Shown: piece after piece, positions 26,727-35,210 of the stretch | Numbering within the stretch: position 1 is the first letter of the stretch | Layout of the letters: every line of letters starts with the position of its first letter | DNA from: Sphingobacterium alkalisoli | GTDB lineage: Bacteria; Bacteroidota; Bacteroidia; Sphingobacteriales; Sphingobacteriaceae | Length of the DNA stretch: 64,000 bases | Reading direction: 5' to 3' | Assembly (NCBI RefSeq): GCF_005049105.1 | Contig: NZ_SUKA01000011.1 | Span: forward strand, 62,001-126,000 | The notes under the pieces: generated by a model | Database searches by the model: none | Seen by the model: only the letters and a program-made list of their open reading frames with translations | What the model was told of the DNA's origin: nothing | Position numbers and translations under genes: made by a program

Positions 26727-28100
26727 TTACAAGGTCATCACCGCTTCTTTAAATTTATCACCTCTTTCTTCGTAATTCTTAAACCAATCAAAACTTGCAC
26801 AAGCTGGTGAAAGCAATACAGTATCACCCTTTTTTGCAAGGTGAGAAGCAATCTCAACTGCATCTTCCATCGATGCACTATTTACAATTACACCTGCCTC
26901 ATCTTCGAAAGCATCGTGTATACGCGAAGTATCTTTTCCGATGCAAATAATAGCCTTTACTTTTTGCCTTACCAAGTCTCGTAGCATCTCATAGTCATTT
27001 CCTTTATCGACCCCCCCCATAATCAATACGATATCGGTAGAAAAACTCTCTAACGCATACCATACCGAGTTCACATTGGTGGCCTTTGAATCGTTGATGT
27101 AATTTACACCACCGATATAGGCAACATGCTCTAATCGATGTGGAATATTGACATACGAGCCCATACTCTCTTTCATCGTCTGATTCCGTAGCTCCTGTAC
27201 TTTCGCAATCAATCCAGACGCCATATTATTGTAGACGTTGTGCTTTCCTTGTAATGATAACTCTTCAATATTCATCGTAAATATTTCTCTATTAGGTATG
27301 TGAATTATTATGGTATTCTCTTGATCTAAATACGCTCCTTGATCTATCTCTTTCTCTTGTGTTATGGGTAACGGAATGGCTTTGCTTTCAAAAGTGGACA
27401 AAGCCTTCATTGTTTCTTGATCATCAGCGCAATAGACAAAATAATCTCGCTCAGTTTGATTTCGAATCATGCGAAACTTGGAATTTACATAGTTTTCTAA
27501 TTTATAATCATACCTGTCTAGATGGTCAGGCGTTATATTCAAAATTACGGCTATGTCAGCTCGGAAGTGATACATGTCATCGAGCATAAAACTGGAAATT
27601 TCTAATACGTAGACATCAAAATCCTCTCGTGCCACTTGAAAAGCAAAGCTCTTCCCGATATTTCCTGCCAAACCTACGTTTATCCCACCTTTATGCAATA
27701 TATAATGCGTTAACATCGAAGTGGTAGACTTGCCATTAGAACCGGTAATACAAATCAACTTCGCATTCGTATACTGTGCAGCAAATTCAATTTCCGAGAT
27801 TACGGAAGTCCCTTGTTCTCTCAATCGTTGAATAATTGGTGCTTTTCCTGAAATGCCTGGACTCTTGACTACAATATCTGCATTTAATATTTGCTGATCT
27901 GTATGCTGGCCACTTTCAAATGCAATATTCTCCTTTTGTAAAATATCTTTGTATCCATGGCCGATTTCCCCCATATCAGAAACAAACACTTCAAAGCCTT
28001 TATCCTTGCCTAGTATAGCAGCACCTACTCCACTCTCTCCAGCGCCTAGAATCACTAAGCGACCAGTTTGTGGATAATATGTATGTGCGATATTTGTCAT
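26727..28100 (-). CDS. murD: UDP-N-acetylmuramoyl-L-alanine--D-glutamate ligase
   Basis: Adds D-Glu to UDP-MurNAc-L-Ala. 457 residues: Rossmann start RLVILGAGESGVGAAIL, P-loop ITGSNGKSTTSML, and the late motifs NDSKATNVNSVWYALES and LLSPACASFDWFKNYEERG. MraY precedes it by one base and ftsW follows after 7. Confidence 0.97.
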   Translation of the reverse strand: MTNIAHTYYPQTGRLVILGAGESGVGAAILGKDKGFEVFVSDMGEIGHGYKDILQKENIAFESGQHTDQQILNADIVVKSPGISGKAPIIQRLREQGTSVISEIEFAAQYTNAKLICITGSNGKSTTSMLTHYILHKGGINVGLAGNIGKSFAFQVAREDFDVYVLEISSFMLDDMYHFRADIAVILNITPDHLDRYDYKLENYVNSKFRMIRNQTERDYFVYCADDQETMKALSTFESKAIPLPITQEKEIDQGAYLDQENTIIIHIPNREIFTMNIEELSLQGKHNVYNNMASGLIAKVQELRNQTMKESMGSYVNIPHRLEHVAYIGGVNYINDSKATNVNSVWYALESFSTDIVLIMGGVDKGNDYEMLRDLVRQKVKAIICIGKDTSRIHDAFEDEAGVIVNSASMEDAVEIASHLAKKGDTVLLSPACASFDWFKNYEERGDKFKEAVMTL

Positions 28101-28101
28101 G

Positions 28102-29346
28102 CTATCTTACTTTCAATGTCACTATTGTTAAAATTGCTAAAAAAACACTCACGATCACAAATCGTGTCACGATCTTCGCTTCATGGTATCCTTTTTTTTG
28201 GTAATGATGATGAAGAGGCGACATTAAGAAAATCCTCCGTCCCTCACCATATTTTTTCTTTGTATGCTTGAAGTAAGATACCTGAAGAATCACCGACAAC
28301 ATTTCGATCAAAAAGATACCACACAAAATTGGTATTAATAGTTCTTTACGAATAAGTATAGCAAAAGCAGCGATAATCCCACCTATTGTTAACGACCCAG
28401 TATCGCCCATAAAAACCTGTGCTGGATACGCATTGTACCACAAGAAACCAGTACATGCACCTACAAATGCCCCTGCGAAAATTACAAGCTCACCCGAATT
28501 AGGGATATACATAATATTGAGGTATTCAGAAAAAATGATATTCCCCGAAAGGTAAGCCAAGATGGCCAGTGTGATGCCTACGATAGCTGAAGTACCTGTG
28601 GCTAATCCATCTATACCATCCGTAATATTTGCTCCGTTGGACACAGCAGTCACAATGAATACTACAAAAATCAAAAACACAAAAAATGTCATTAAGCTGC
28701 TTTTCAATCCGAAACTATCTAAAACTTTAGCATAATCGAACTCATTGTTTTTGTAGAAAGGGATATTAGTTTTTGTCGACTTCACATTTTCTGCATATGT
28801 GCTTATACCGGTTTGTGGATTAATCACCACCTCAACAGGCTTTGAGGACGTTGGATTTGTTACCTGTTCGCGAACGACAATATCAGGATGAAAATACATT
28901 GTGATAGCGATGATCGTACCCAAACCCACCTGGCCGATTACTTTAAACCGACCAGCCAACCCCTCTTTATTCTTACGAAATACTTTAATATAATCATCCA
29001 AGAAACCAATTGCCCCCATCCAAATCGTCGTAACAATCATAATAACAACATAAATATTGTCCAGTTTAGCGAACAATAAGGTGGGTATAAGAATACCCGC
29101 TATGATAATCAGCCCCCCCATCGTAGGAGTACCTTGTTTCTTTTTCTCTCCCTCTAATCCCAGGTCGCGAATGGTTTCTCCAACCTGCTTTCGCTGCAGC
29201 AAACGGATTAATCGACTACCAAAAACCGTTGTTATTATCAAAGAAACAATAACTGCCATTGCCGTCCGGAACGAGATGTATTGAAACAACCCCGATCCTG
29301 GAATATGTAAATGATTTTGTAACCAAGTAAATAAATAATATAACAT
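28102..29346 (-). CDS. mraY: phospho-N-acetylmuramoyl-pentapeptide transferase
   Basis: Integral membrane enzyme that makes lipid I from UDP-MurNAc-pentapeptide and undecaprenyl phosphate. 414 residues, about ten membrane helices. Signatures are KKQGTPTMGGLIII, FLDDYIKVFRKNKEGL, NITDGIDGLATGTS and FMGDTGSLTIGG, with FLMSPLHHHYQKKG near the end. An insert of about 60 residues between helices (around 150-205) makes it longer than the 360-residue E. coli protein. Confidence 0.97.
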   Translation of the reverse strand: MLYYLFTWLQNHLHIPGSGLFQYISFRTAMAVIVSLIITTVFGSRLIRLLQRKQVGETIRDLGLEGEKKKQGTPTMGGLIIIAGILIPTLLFAKLDNIYVVIMIVTTIWMGAIGFLDDYIKVFRKNKEGLAGRFKVIGQVGLGTIIAITMYFHPDIVVREQVTNPTSSKPVEVVINPQTGISTYAENVKSTKTNIPFYKNNEFDYAKVLDSFGLKSSLMTFFVFLIFVVFIVTAVSNGANITDGIDGLATGTSAIVGITLAILAYLSGNIIFSEYLNIMYIPNSGELVIFAGAFVGACTGFLWYNAYPAQVFMGDTGSLTIGGIIAAFAILIRKELLIPILCGIFLIEMLSVILQVSYFKHTKKKYGEGRRIFLMSPLHHHYQKKGYHEAKIVTRFVIVSVFLAILTIVTLKVR

Positions 29347-29350
29347 CGAC

Positions 29351-30808
29351 TTATTGTTGTTCGTTAAATGTTTTATTCAATTCTTCTCTATCATCAAAAT
29401 GATGTCGTACACCATTAACTTCTTGATATCTCTCGTGTCCTTTTCCTGCTATCAAAACGATGTCTCCAGAAGCCGCTATGTGACAAGCCGCACGAATAGC
29501 TTCTCTTCTGTCTGAAATTGTAAACACATTCTTTTTCTTGTCACTCGGTATCCCCGCCTCCATATCTTTGATAATAGCCAAAGGATCTTCCGTACGCGGG
29601 TTATCAGAAGTGATGATAACTTTATCACTATACTTCAGCGCTACCCTCGACATTTCGGGACGTTTAGATTTATCACGATCTCCGCCACACCCCAAGACAG
29701 TAATAATATGCTGACCAGCCACCTTCAAATCTTTTATTGTTTTCAAAACATTTTCAACTGCATCTGGTGTGTGAGCATAATCTACTATCCCGACAATACC
29801 TTTGGTAGAACGAACCGTTTCAAATCTTCCTTGGGCTCCGGTAATCTCACTAATAGCAGTCAAGATTTTCATCGTTTCCTGCTCCAATAAAATAGCGGCA
29901 CCATATACTGCCAAAAGATTATACGCATTAAAACCTCCTACTAACTTTACCCATACTTCATGCGAATCAATCTGTAATAACATTCCATCAAAATGGCTCT
30001 CTATTACTCTTGCTTTGAAATCGGAAATATGATGCAAACCATAAGTTTTTTTGTGTGCAAAAGTATTCTGAAGCATTACTTGCCCATTTTTATCATCTAT
30101 ATTTGTAAGTGCGAACGCGTACCGATCCAAATCATCAAAAAACTTCTTTTTTGCTTTAATATAATTATCAAAATTGCCATGGAAATCGAGATGATCATGC
30201 GTAATATTTGTAAAAATTCCGCCAGCGAATCGTAATCCTGCAATGCGCTGTTGTACAATAGCATGTGAACTCACCTCCATAAAGCAGTAATCACAGCCTT
30301 CATCTACCATATCAGACAGCAATTTGTTTAAAGCTACCGGATCCGGTGTTGTATGCGTGGCTGGAATAATCCGCTCCCCGATTTTATTCTCTACAGTCGA
30401 CAAAAGGCCAACATGATATCCCAGATGTCGGAAAAGATTAAATAACAATGTCGCCACAGTAGTTTTACCATTTGTACCTGTAATTCCTACTAGTTTTAAC
30501 GCCTTAGATGGATTGCCGTAAAAATTAGACGCGGCAATTCCTAATGCGTAGGACGTGTCACCGACGACTAAATAAGTTGTGCTTTGATCTAATTGCGCTG
30601 GAAGCTGCTCAACGAGTACAGTGGAAGCATACTTAGCAATGGCTTTGTCCACATAGTGATGTCCATCTGTTTGAACTCCTTTTATCGCGACGAATAATGA
30701 ATTTTTTTCAACTTTTCGTGAATCAAAACATACCGATGCCACTTCCACATCTAGTGACCCAACAACCTGAACAACAGGAATAGCATGTAATAATTCTTTC
30801 AGTATCAT
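29351..30808 (-). CDS. murE: UDP-N-acetylmuramoyl-tripeptide synthetase MurE
   Basis: Adds the third stem-peptide residue. 485 residues. P-loop GITGTNGKTTVATL, then AHTPDAVENVL, LGCGGDRDKSKRPEM and GKGHERYQEV. The substrate-selecting region reads TSDNPRTEDP. The DNPR motif is the form seen in enzymes that add meso-diaminopimelate, as expected for Gram-negatives. It lies between ftsI (1-base gap) and mraY. Confidence 0.96.
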   Translation of the reverse strand: MILKELLHAIPVVQVVGSLDVEVASVCFDSRKVEKNSLFVAIKGVQTDGHHYVDKAIAKYASTVLVEQLPAQLDQSTTYLVVGDTSYALGIAASNFYGNPSKALKLVGITGTNGKTTVATLLFNLFRHLGYHVGLLSTVENKIGERIIPATHTTPDPVALNKLLSDMVDEGCDYCFMEVSSHAIVQQRIAGLRFAGGIFTNITHDHLDFHGNFDNYIKAKKKFFDDLDRYAFALTNIDDKNGQVMLQNTFAHKKTYGLHHISDFKARVIESHFDGMLLQIDSHEVWVKLVGGFNAYNLLAVYGAAILLEQETMKILTAISEITGAQGRFETVRSTKGIVGIVDYAHTPDAVENVLKTIKDLKVAGQHIITVLGCGGDRDKSKRPEMSRVALKYSDKVIITSDNPRTEDPLAIIKDMEAGIPSDKKKNVFTISDRREAIRAACHIAASGDIVLIAGKGHERYQEVNGVRHHFDDREELNKTFNEQQ

Positions 30809-30809
30809 A

Positions 30810-32936
30810 TTAATTCAATTGAATTGCCACGTTTGTACCAAATTTTAATTTTTCCCCTGGCACCAAAGATTGGTTTACCACCTTTCCTTTGCCATGTATC
30901 TGTGCTTTAAAGCCGGCGTTTTCCATTGTATACAATGCATCAGCCAGCCCCATCCCTACAACGTTGGGCACTACACCTTCTTGAATAAGTACTTCTGAAA
31001 ATGGAACACCTCTTGACGATGTATCTACTGCATTTTGTGCGATAATATCCCAATTAAGTGACTTTATACCCAAAGCCTCGTAAACCTTAACAGAAGCCAC
31101 TTTCGAACCTTTGAGCGTCAATGGTGTTTTTGCACCTGCTACATTTACTTCACGAGTAGCAAACGTACCGTGAAGGGACAAATCATTAGCAAAAACCATG
31201 TCGGCCAGTTCCTTAAATACGGGACCTGCTACAGTACCTCCATAATAACCATTACGAGGGTTACGGATTACCACAATCATAGAATACTTAGGCTTATCAG
31301 CCGGAAAATAGCCCGCAAACGAAGATTGATAACGTCGAGCACCATATCCCTTTGCGCCATCTGCCATCTGGGCCGTCCCCGTTTTCCCTGCAGAGGTATA
31401 CAACGGACTTGTTAGCTTCTTACCGGTGCCTTCTATCATTACACCTTCCAACATCTCCTGTATTTTTCGGATTGCTTCTTCGTTGGCGATTTGCTTATTA
31501 ATAACACGAGCATTAAATTTCTGTACCGTATTTCCTAAATGACGAATCTCTTTGACGAATAAAGGTGCAAGCATTTTCCCGTCATTTGCTACCGCATTGT
31601 ATAAAACCAAGGTTTGTAACGGAGTCAACTTTAACTCGTAGCCATATGCCATCTGTACCAAGGATAGCTTACTCCAGCTTCTATTTTCAGGAGTCTTTAC
31701 AATAGGAATCCCCTCTCCCGGAATTTGCAATCCCAAAGGTTGATTCAACCCCCACTTATGCAACTTGGCGGTAAATTTTGCGGGGTTACTTCCATAATGT
31801 AAATTTATCAACTTCGTGATGCCTACATTTGACGACTCTTCAAAGGCCTCTTTCGCAGTCATCTTAGATTTCTTAGGCGCATGTGAATCTCGGATCGTAT
31901 GAGAAGGCACCTTATATGTTCCATTCCCAACATCAACAATTGTATTTGTATCTATTAACCCATCATCCAAAGCGGCAAGATAGGATGCTAATTTGAATGT
32001 AGATCCAGGATCTGCCCCATGTGCAATAGCATAGTTGAATTTTTCCCTATACTCCCCGTCCGTGTCTCTGGTAAAATTAGCTATAGCACGTATTTCACCA
32101 GTTGCCACTTCCATCAACACCACACATCCATTGTCAGCATTACTAATTTTAAGTTGCTTTTCCAACGCTCGCTGCGCCATATCTTGCATATTGACATCGA
32201 TAGTTGCAATGATATCCGAGCCATCAACCGGAGCTACTTCAATTTCACGATTCAAAGGAACCCACACTCCCCCCGCAATACGCTGCATCATCTGAGCACC
32301 ACTTTTCCCATCTATATAATTACCATATGCTCCTTCCAATCCTACAAGAACGGTATCTATCCCCTTTGCATTTTTATAACCAATCGTACGGGCGGCTAAA
32401 TTGGTGAACGGTAAAATCCGTTTATTCTGACGGACAGCAACCAAACCACTTGAGAATCGCGACTTCCCCTCCCTAAAGGTTTTCAATAATGGAAATTTCT
32501 TTAACTGCTTAAGCTCCTGATGAGAAACATTCCGCTTTATTAATACATATCTTTGCTTTTTCGCACGAGCGTTTTTTAATATACCCAAATATTGCCTTAC
32601 TGATTTATCTTTAAAGAAACCAGCAAGTTTACTCGCTAATGAATCAACTTTAGAATTAAAAACATCGTTGCGTTCAACTGAAATCGCCATTGCATCGAAC
32701 CGTATCTCATACTCAGGAACGGAAGTCGCCAATAAACTGCCATCGTTAGAATAAATATTCCCCCTAGCAGCTTCTACAACACGCTCTTGTATCGTCAGAC
32801 TATCCGCGATAGCGCGCCACTCACCTCCATCTACATACTGCAGATGAACGAGTTTAGCAAAAACTGCCAAGGCACCAAAGACCATCAGCCCGAACGCCAG
32901 GTATACCCTCACTAATATGGATTTCCTAATATTCAT
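30810..32936 (-). CDS. ftsI: septal penicillin-binding protein FtsI with C-terminal PASTA domain
   Basis: Transpeptidase of the divisome, partner of FtsW. 708 residues: an N-terminal membrane anchor (about 7-27), a PBP dimerisation region (about 55-230), and the catalytic domain with STFK (in DPGSTFKLASY), SSN (EESSNVGI) and KTGT (AGKTGTAQMADG). A single PASTA domain covers the last 65 residues or so (VPNVVGMGLADALYTMENAG). The PASTA tail is usual for Bacteroidota FtsI and absent in E. coli. It lies 24 bases after ftsL and 1 base before murE. Confidence 0.97.
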   Translation of the reverse strand: MNIRKSILVRVYLAFGLMVFGALAVFAKLVHLQYVDGGEWRAIADSLTIQERVVEAARGNIYSNDGSLLATSVPEYEIRFDAMAISVERNDVFNSKVDSLASKLAGFFKDKSVRQYLGILKNARAKKQRYVLIKRNVSHQELKQLKKFPLLKTFREGKSRFSSGLVAVRQNKRILPFTNLAARTIGYKNAKGIDTVLVGLEGAYGNYIDGKSGAQMMQRIAGGVWVPLNREIEVAPVDGSDIIATIDVNMQDMAQRALEKQLKISNADNGCVVLMEVATGEIRAIANFTRDTDGEYREKFNYAIAHGADPGSTFKLASYLAALDDGLIDTNTIVDVGNGTYKVPSHTIRDSHAPKKSKMTAKEAFEESSNVGITKLINLHYGSNPAKFTAKLHKWGLNQPLGLQIPGEGIPIVKTPENRSWSKLSLVQMAYGYELKLTPLQTLVLYNAVANDGKMLAPLFVKEIRHLGNTVQKFNARVINKQIANEEAIRKIQEMLEGVMIEGTGKKLTSPLYTSAGKTGTAQMADGAKGYGARRYQSSFAGYFPADKPKYSMIVVIRNPRNGYYGGTVAGPVFKELADMVFANDLSLHGTFATREVNVAGAKTPLTLKGSKVASVKVYEALGIKSLNWDIIAQNAVDTSSRGVPFSEVLIQEGVVPNVVGMGLADALYTMENAGFKAQIHGKGKVVNQSLVPGEKLKFGTNVAIQLN

Positions 32937-32960
32937 TATTTGCTTTTAATCTTAATAATA

Positions 32961-33371
32961 TCACTTATGCTCCTTTACTACTTCAAGTTTAATAGGCGGC
33001 TGTGTCCTTTCCTTTAACCCCAGTGTATCCGCTCTTTTAGCTATTTCTGACTGCGTTGTTAATTTCATCAACTCCGCCGACAAGGATTTATAATCCCAAC
33101 TCAACTCTTTCACTTCTCTGCTAAAGCGATCTATTTGCCGCACTGTACGCTCAGCTAAATGACGATTAGAAATATAAAGCAGTCCTAAAAAAGCTAAAAA
33201 CGCAACAAAAGGAAGATTTTTCGTCACCAAATACATTGAAAGTTGTTTTGGCGCAAAAATGGAGCGAAGAAAATTTTGAGTTTCCTCTACCTTTTCTTCG
33301 ACTGCATCGGATAATTCCTCTTGGATATCCTCACTTAACTCCTTATCTCTTATTGTGTTCTTTCTAGACAT
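32961..33371 (-). CDS. ftsL: FtsL-like cell division protein
   Basis: 136 residues: an acidic cytoplasmic N-terminus (about 50 residues), one membrane helix (NLPFVAFLAFLGLLYISN, about 52-70) and a periplasmic heptad-like helix (ERTVRQIDRFSREVKEL). The place between rsmH and ftsI and the architecture mark it as FtsL, although the sequence itself is poorly conserved. Confidence 0.85.
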   Translation of the reverse strand: MSRKNTIRDKELSEDIQEELSDAVEEKVEETQNFLRSIFAPKQLSMYLVTKNLPFVAFLAFLGLLYISNRHLAERTVRQIDRFSREVKELSWDYKSLSAELMKLTTQSEIAKRADTLGLKERTQPPIKLEVVKEHK

Positions 33372-33379
33372 ATATTGAT

Positions 33380-34300
33380 CTAGGATTGTTCTATTTTCTC
33401 TGCTATTCTCAATTTCGCACTTCGTGACCGATTATTCAATTCCAACTCTTCCGTTCTCGCTGTCATCGCTTTACGACTAACAACCCGAAAGGGCTTTATT
33501 TCGTTCCCAAAGAAATCCTTTTCCACATCTCCTCTAAATTTACCTTTGGCCATAAAATTTTTAACCAGCCTATCTTCTAAAGAATGATAAGACATCACAA
33601 CCAGTCGTCCTCCCGGCTTAAGCAACGGAACAGTCTGCGTTAAAAACTCCTGCAAAGCATCTAATTCCTTATTCACCTCTATCCGTAGCGCCTGAAAAAC
33701 CTGCGCATGATATTTATGTTCTTTTCCTTTAGGAACCAATTTTTTAATCACCTCTTTCAGACCCGTCACAGTTTCGATCGTTTTTGTGAGACGAGCAGTA
33801 ACTATTGTTTTAGCCAACGATCGTGCATTTTGCACTTCACCATACATTCCAAAAATCCGATGCAAGTCTTCCTCCGAATAGGAGTTCAGAACTTTTCTCG
33901 CATCCAAATCCGAAACTTGGTCCATACGCATATCTAAATCTGCGTCAAACCGAGTGGAGAAACCTCGCTCCGCATCATCAAATTGATGAGAGGAAACCCC
34001 TAAGTCAGCCAATATACCATCCACCTGTCTCACACCTTGAAGACGTAAATTATTTTTGATAAACTTGAAATTTTGATGAATCAACAAAAAACGATCATCT
34101 TCAATCAAATTATTCAACGCGTCAGGATCCTGATCAAAAGCAACCAACCTACCGTGCGCACCTAAGCGCTTCATAATTTCGCGAGAATGACCACCACCAC
34201 CAAATGTAACATCCACGTATACCCCATCTGGTTTGACATCTAAAGCGTCAACACATTCCTGCAACATCACAGGCACATGATATATCTCTTCTTTAGCCAT
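33380..34300 (-). CDS. rsmH: 16S rRNA (cytosine1402-N4)-methyltransferase
   Basis: 306 residues. SAM-binding VDVTFGGGGHSREI near the N-terminus, DGILADLGVSSHQFD in the middle, and VVMSYHSLEDRLVKNFM towards the end are RsmH signatures. It modifies the ribosomal P site. The start overlaps mraZ by 8 bases. Confidence 0.97.
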   Translation of the reverse strand: MAKEEIYHVPVMLQECVDALDVKPDGVYVDVTFGGGGHSREIMKRLGAHGRLVAFDQDPDALNNLIEDDRFLLIHQNFKFIKNNLRLQGVRQVDGILADLGVSSHQFDDAERGFSTRFDADLDMRMDQVSDLDARKVLNSYSEEDLHRIFGMYGEVQNARSLAKTIVTARLTKTIETVTGLKEVIKKLVPKGKEHKYHAQVFQALRIEVNKELDALQEFLTQTVPLLKPGGRLVVMSYHSLEDRLVKNFMAKGKFRGDVEKDFFGNEIKPFRVVSRKAMTARTEELELNNRSRSAKLRIAEKIEQS

Positions 34301-34766
34301 CTAACGATCCTCCAAAATCAAAACCACCCATTACTTCCTCTGCTAATGAAGCAAAGTCATCATTTACACCACCGTTCATCATTTCATCATAAATTCCTTT
34401 CGACCACACCTCTATCTTATCAAATTGACATGCCAGCACCACATCTCCGTCTATTTTCGCATAGTCAAGTAAGACTTTTGGCAACAGTACTCGCCCCGCA
34501 GAATCTAAATTAAGAACAGTAGCTCCACGCATAAATTGACGCACAAACTCCCTATTCTTGGCATTAAACGTATTCAACTTTGAAATTTTAGTTGCCTGTT
34601 TATCCCATTCTTCACGCGTGTAAATCACCAAATTATTCTCAAATCCTCTATTCACAATAAGCCCGTCACGCTCTACATTAGGCAATTGCCTTTTGAGCGT
34701 GGCTGGAACTACCAACCTTCCCTTGGCGTCCAACTTACATTCGAATTCTCCGATAAGTTGAATCAT
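34293..34766 (-). CDS. mraZ: transcriptional regulator MraZ
   Basis: 157 residues with two SpoVT/AbrB-like repeats: GEFECKLDAKGRLVVPATLK at 6-25 and LNLDSAGRVLLPKVLLDYA later, each with the DxxGR core. MraZ forms rings and represses the dcw operon from its own promoter. The first gene of the cluster, preceded by three 10-bp-spaced GTGGG repeats (34813-34837), which are its expected binding sites. An acidic, Gly-rich tail follows the second repeat. Confidence 0.96.
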   Translation of the reverse strand: MIQLIGEFECKLDAKGRLVVPATLKRQLPNVERDGLIVNRGFENNLVIYTREEWDKQATKISKLNTFNAKNREFVRQFMRGATVLNLDSAGRVLLPKVLLDYAKIDGDVVLACQFDKIEVWSKGIYDEMMNGGVNDDFASLAEEVMGGFDFGGSLDG

Positions 34767-34804
34767 GGATACACGTCGTAATTAAATTATAATGTAAAAG
34801 TATA

Positions 34805-34837
34805 CACTTTCCCCCACTTTCCCCCACAATCTCCCAC
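34805..34837 (-). promoter_or_regulatory. MraZ boxes controlling the dcw cluster
   Basis: On the minus strand GTGGG occurs at 34837-34833, 34827-34823 and 34817-34813, exactly every 10 bases, and a truncated GTG follows at 34807-34805. Two units read AAAGTG. MraZ is known to bind TGGG-type repeats with 10-bp periodicity in E. coli and AAAGTG repeats in mycoplasmas. The boxes end about 40 bases before the mraZ ATG, next to a TATACTTTT sequence that could be the -7 region. Confidence 0.8.
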
Positions 34838-35029
34838 AAAAAAGTTTTCCACACAAAAACGATACTATATTTCATCTCTAAAAACCCACTTAATTAAACG
34901 ATAAATAAATTTATTATTGAAATTCAACAAGGGCACATTTGTCACAAAAGAAAGATTTCAAATCGAATTTCATTGCGAATTTGGCATAATATGGCGGTTA
35001 AATTTTATGGCATTCACCAATAATACTAC

Positions 35030-35046
35030 AAAGTGGGTGAAAGTGG
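35030..35046 (+). promoter_or_regulatory. second MraZ-box-like pair, facing aspS
   Basis: AAAGTGG at 35030-35036 and again at 35040-35046, a 10-bp period, on the plus strand. This is the same element and spacing as the mraZ operator, but in the other orientation and 165 bases before aspS. It may be a second MraZ site or chance in a short motif. Confidence 0.4.
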
Positions 35047-35107
35047 AAGACGATAAATTCTTTTCCGGTATTCCACTATATCATTCGTTATTCTCCTCAA
35101 AATCCGA

Positions 35108-35115
35108 TAATTTTG
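35108..35115 (+). promoter_or_regulatory. putative aspS -7 box
   Basis: TAATTTTG matches TAnnTTTG. The position 20 bases upstream holds TCG rather than TTG. It would give a leader of roughly 90 bases before the chosen ATG. Confidence 0.35.
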
Positions 35116-35210
35116 CGTGGAATTTTAATTGTAGATATCCTCTCAGTCGATTAGACCGTCAGAGTAGCAACTTACATTTCATTTTTTTACTTTTTAATTT
35201 TTGCTGGCTA

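Larger units (their letters stand above)
34767..35210. other. 444-bp divergent intergenic region between mraZ and aspS
   Basis: No gene that I can support. The left part (34805-34837) holds the MraZ boxes of the dcw operon on the minus strand. The middle has AT-rich DNA and a DnaA-box-like TTTTCCACA at 34845-34853. The right part has a second pair of 10-bp-spaced AAAGTGG elements on the plus strand (35030-35046) and a possible aspS -7 box (35108-35115). The aspS frame is open from 34917, but the added protein has no family resemblance. Confidence 0.7.

Noticed and set aside
34845..34853. DnaA-box-like TTTTCCACA as part of an origin near mraZ
   Set aside because: A single imperfect box; kept only as a side remark to the ftsZ finding.
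34917..35210. 98-codon N-terminal extension of aspS in the same open frame
   Set aside because: The added sequence has no resemblance to AspRS, the family starts at MHRTHTCG, and the region contains promoter-like and MraZ-box-like elements. An open frame of this length without a stop is possible by chance.
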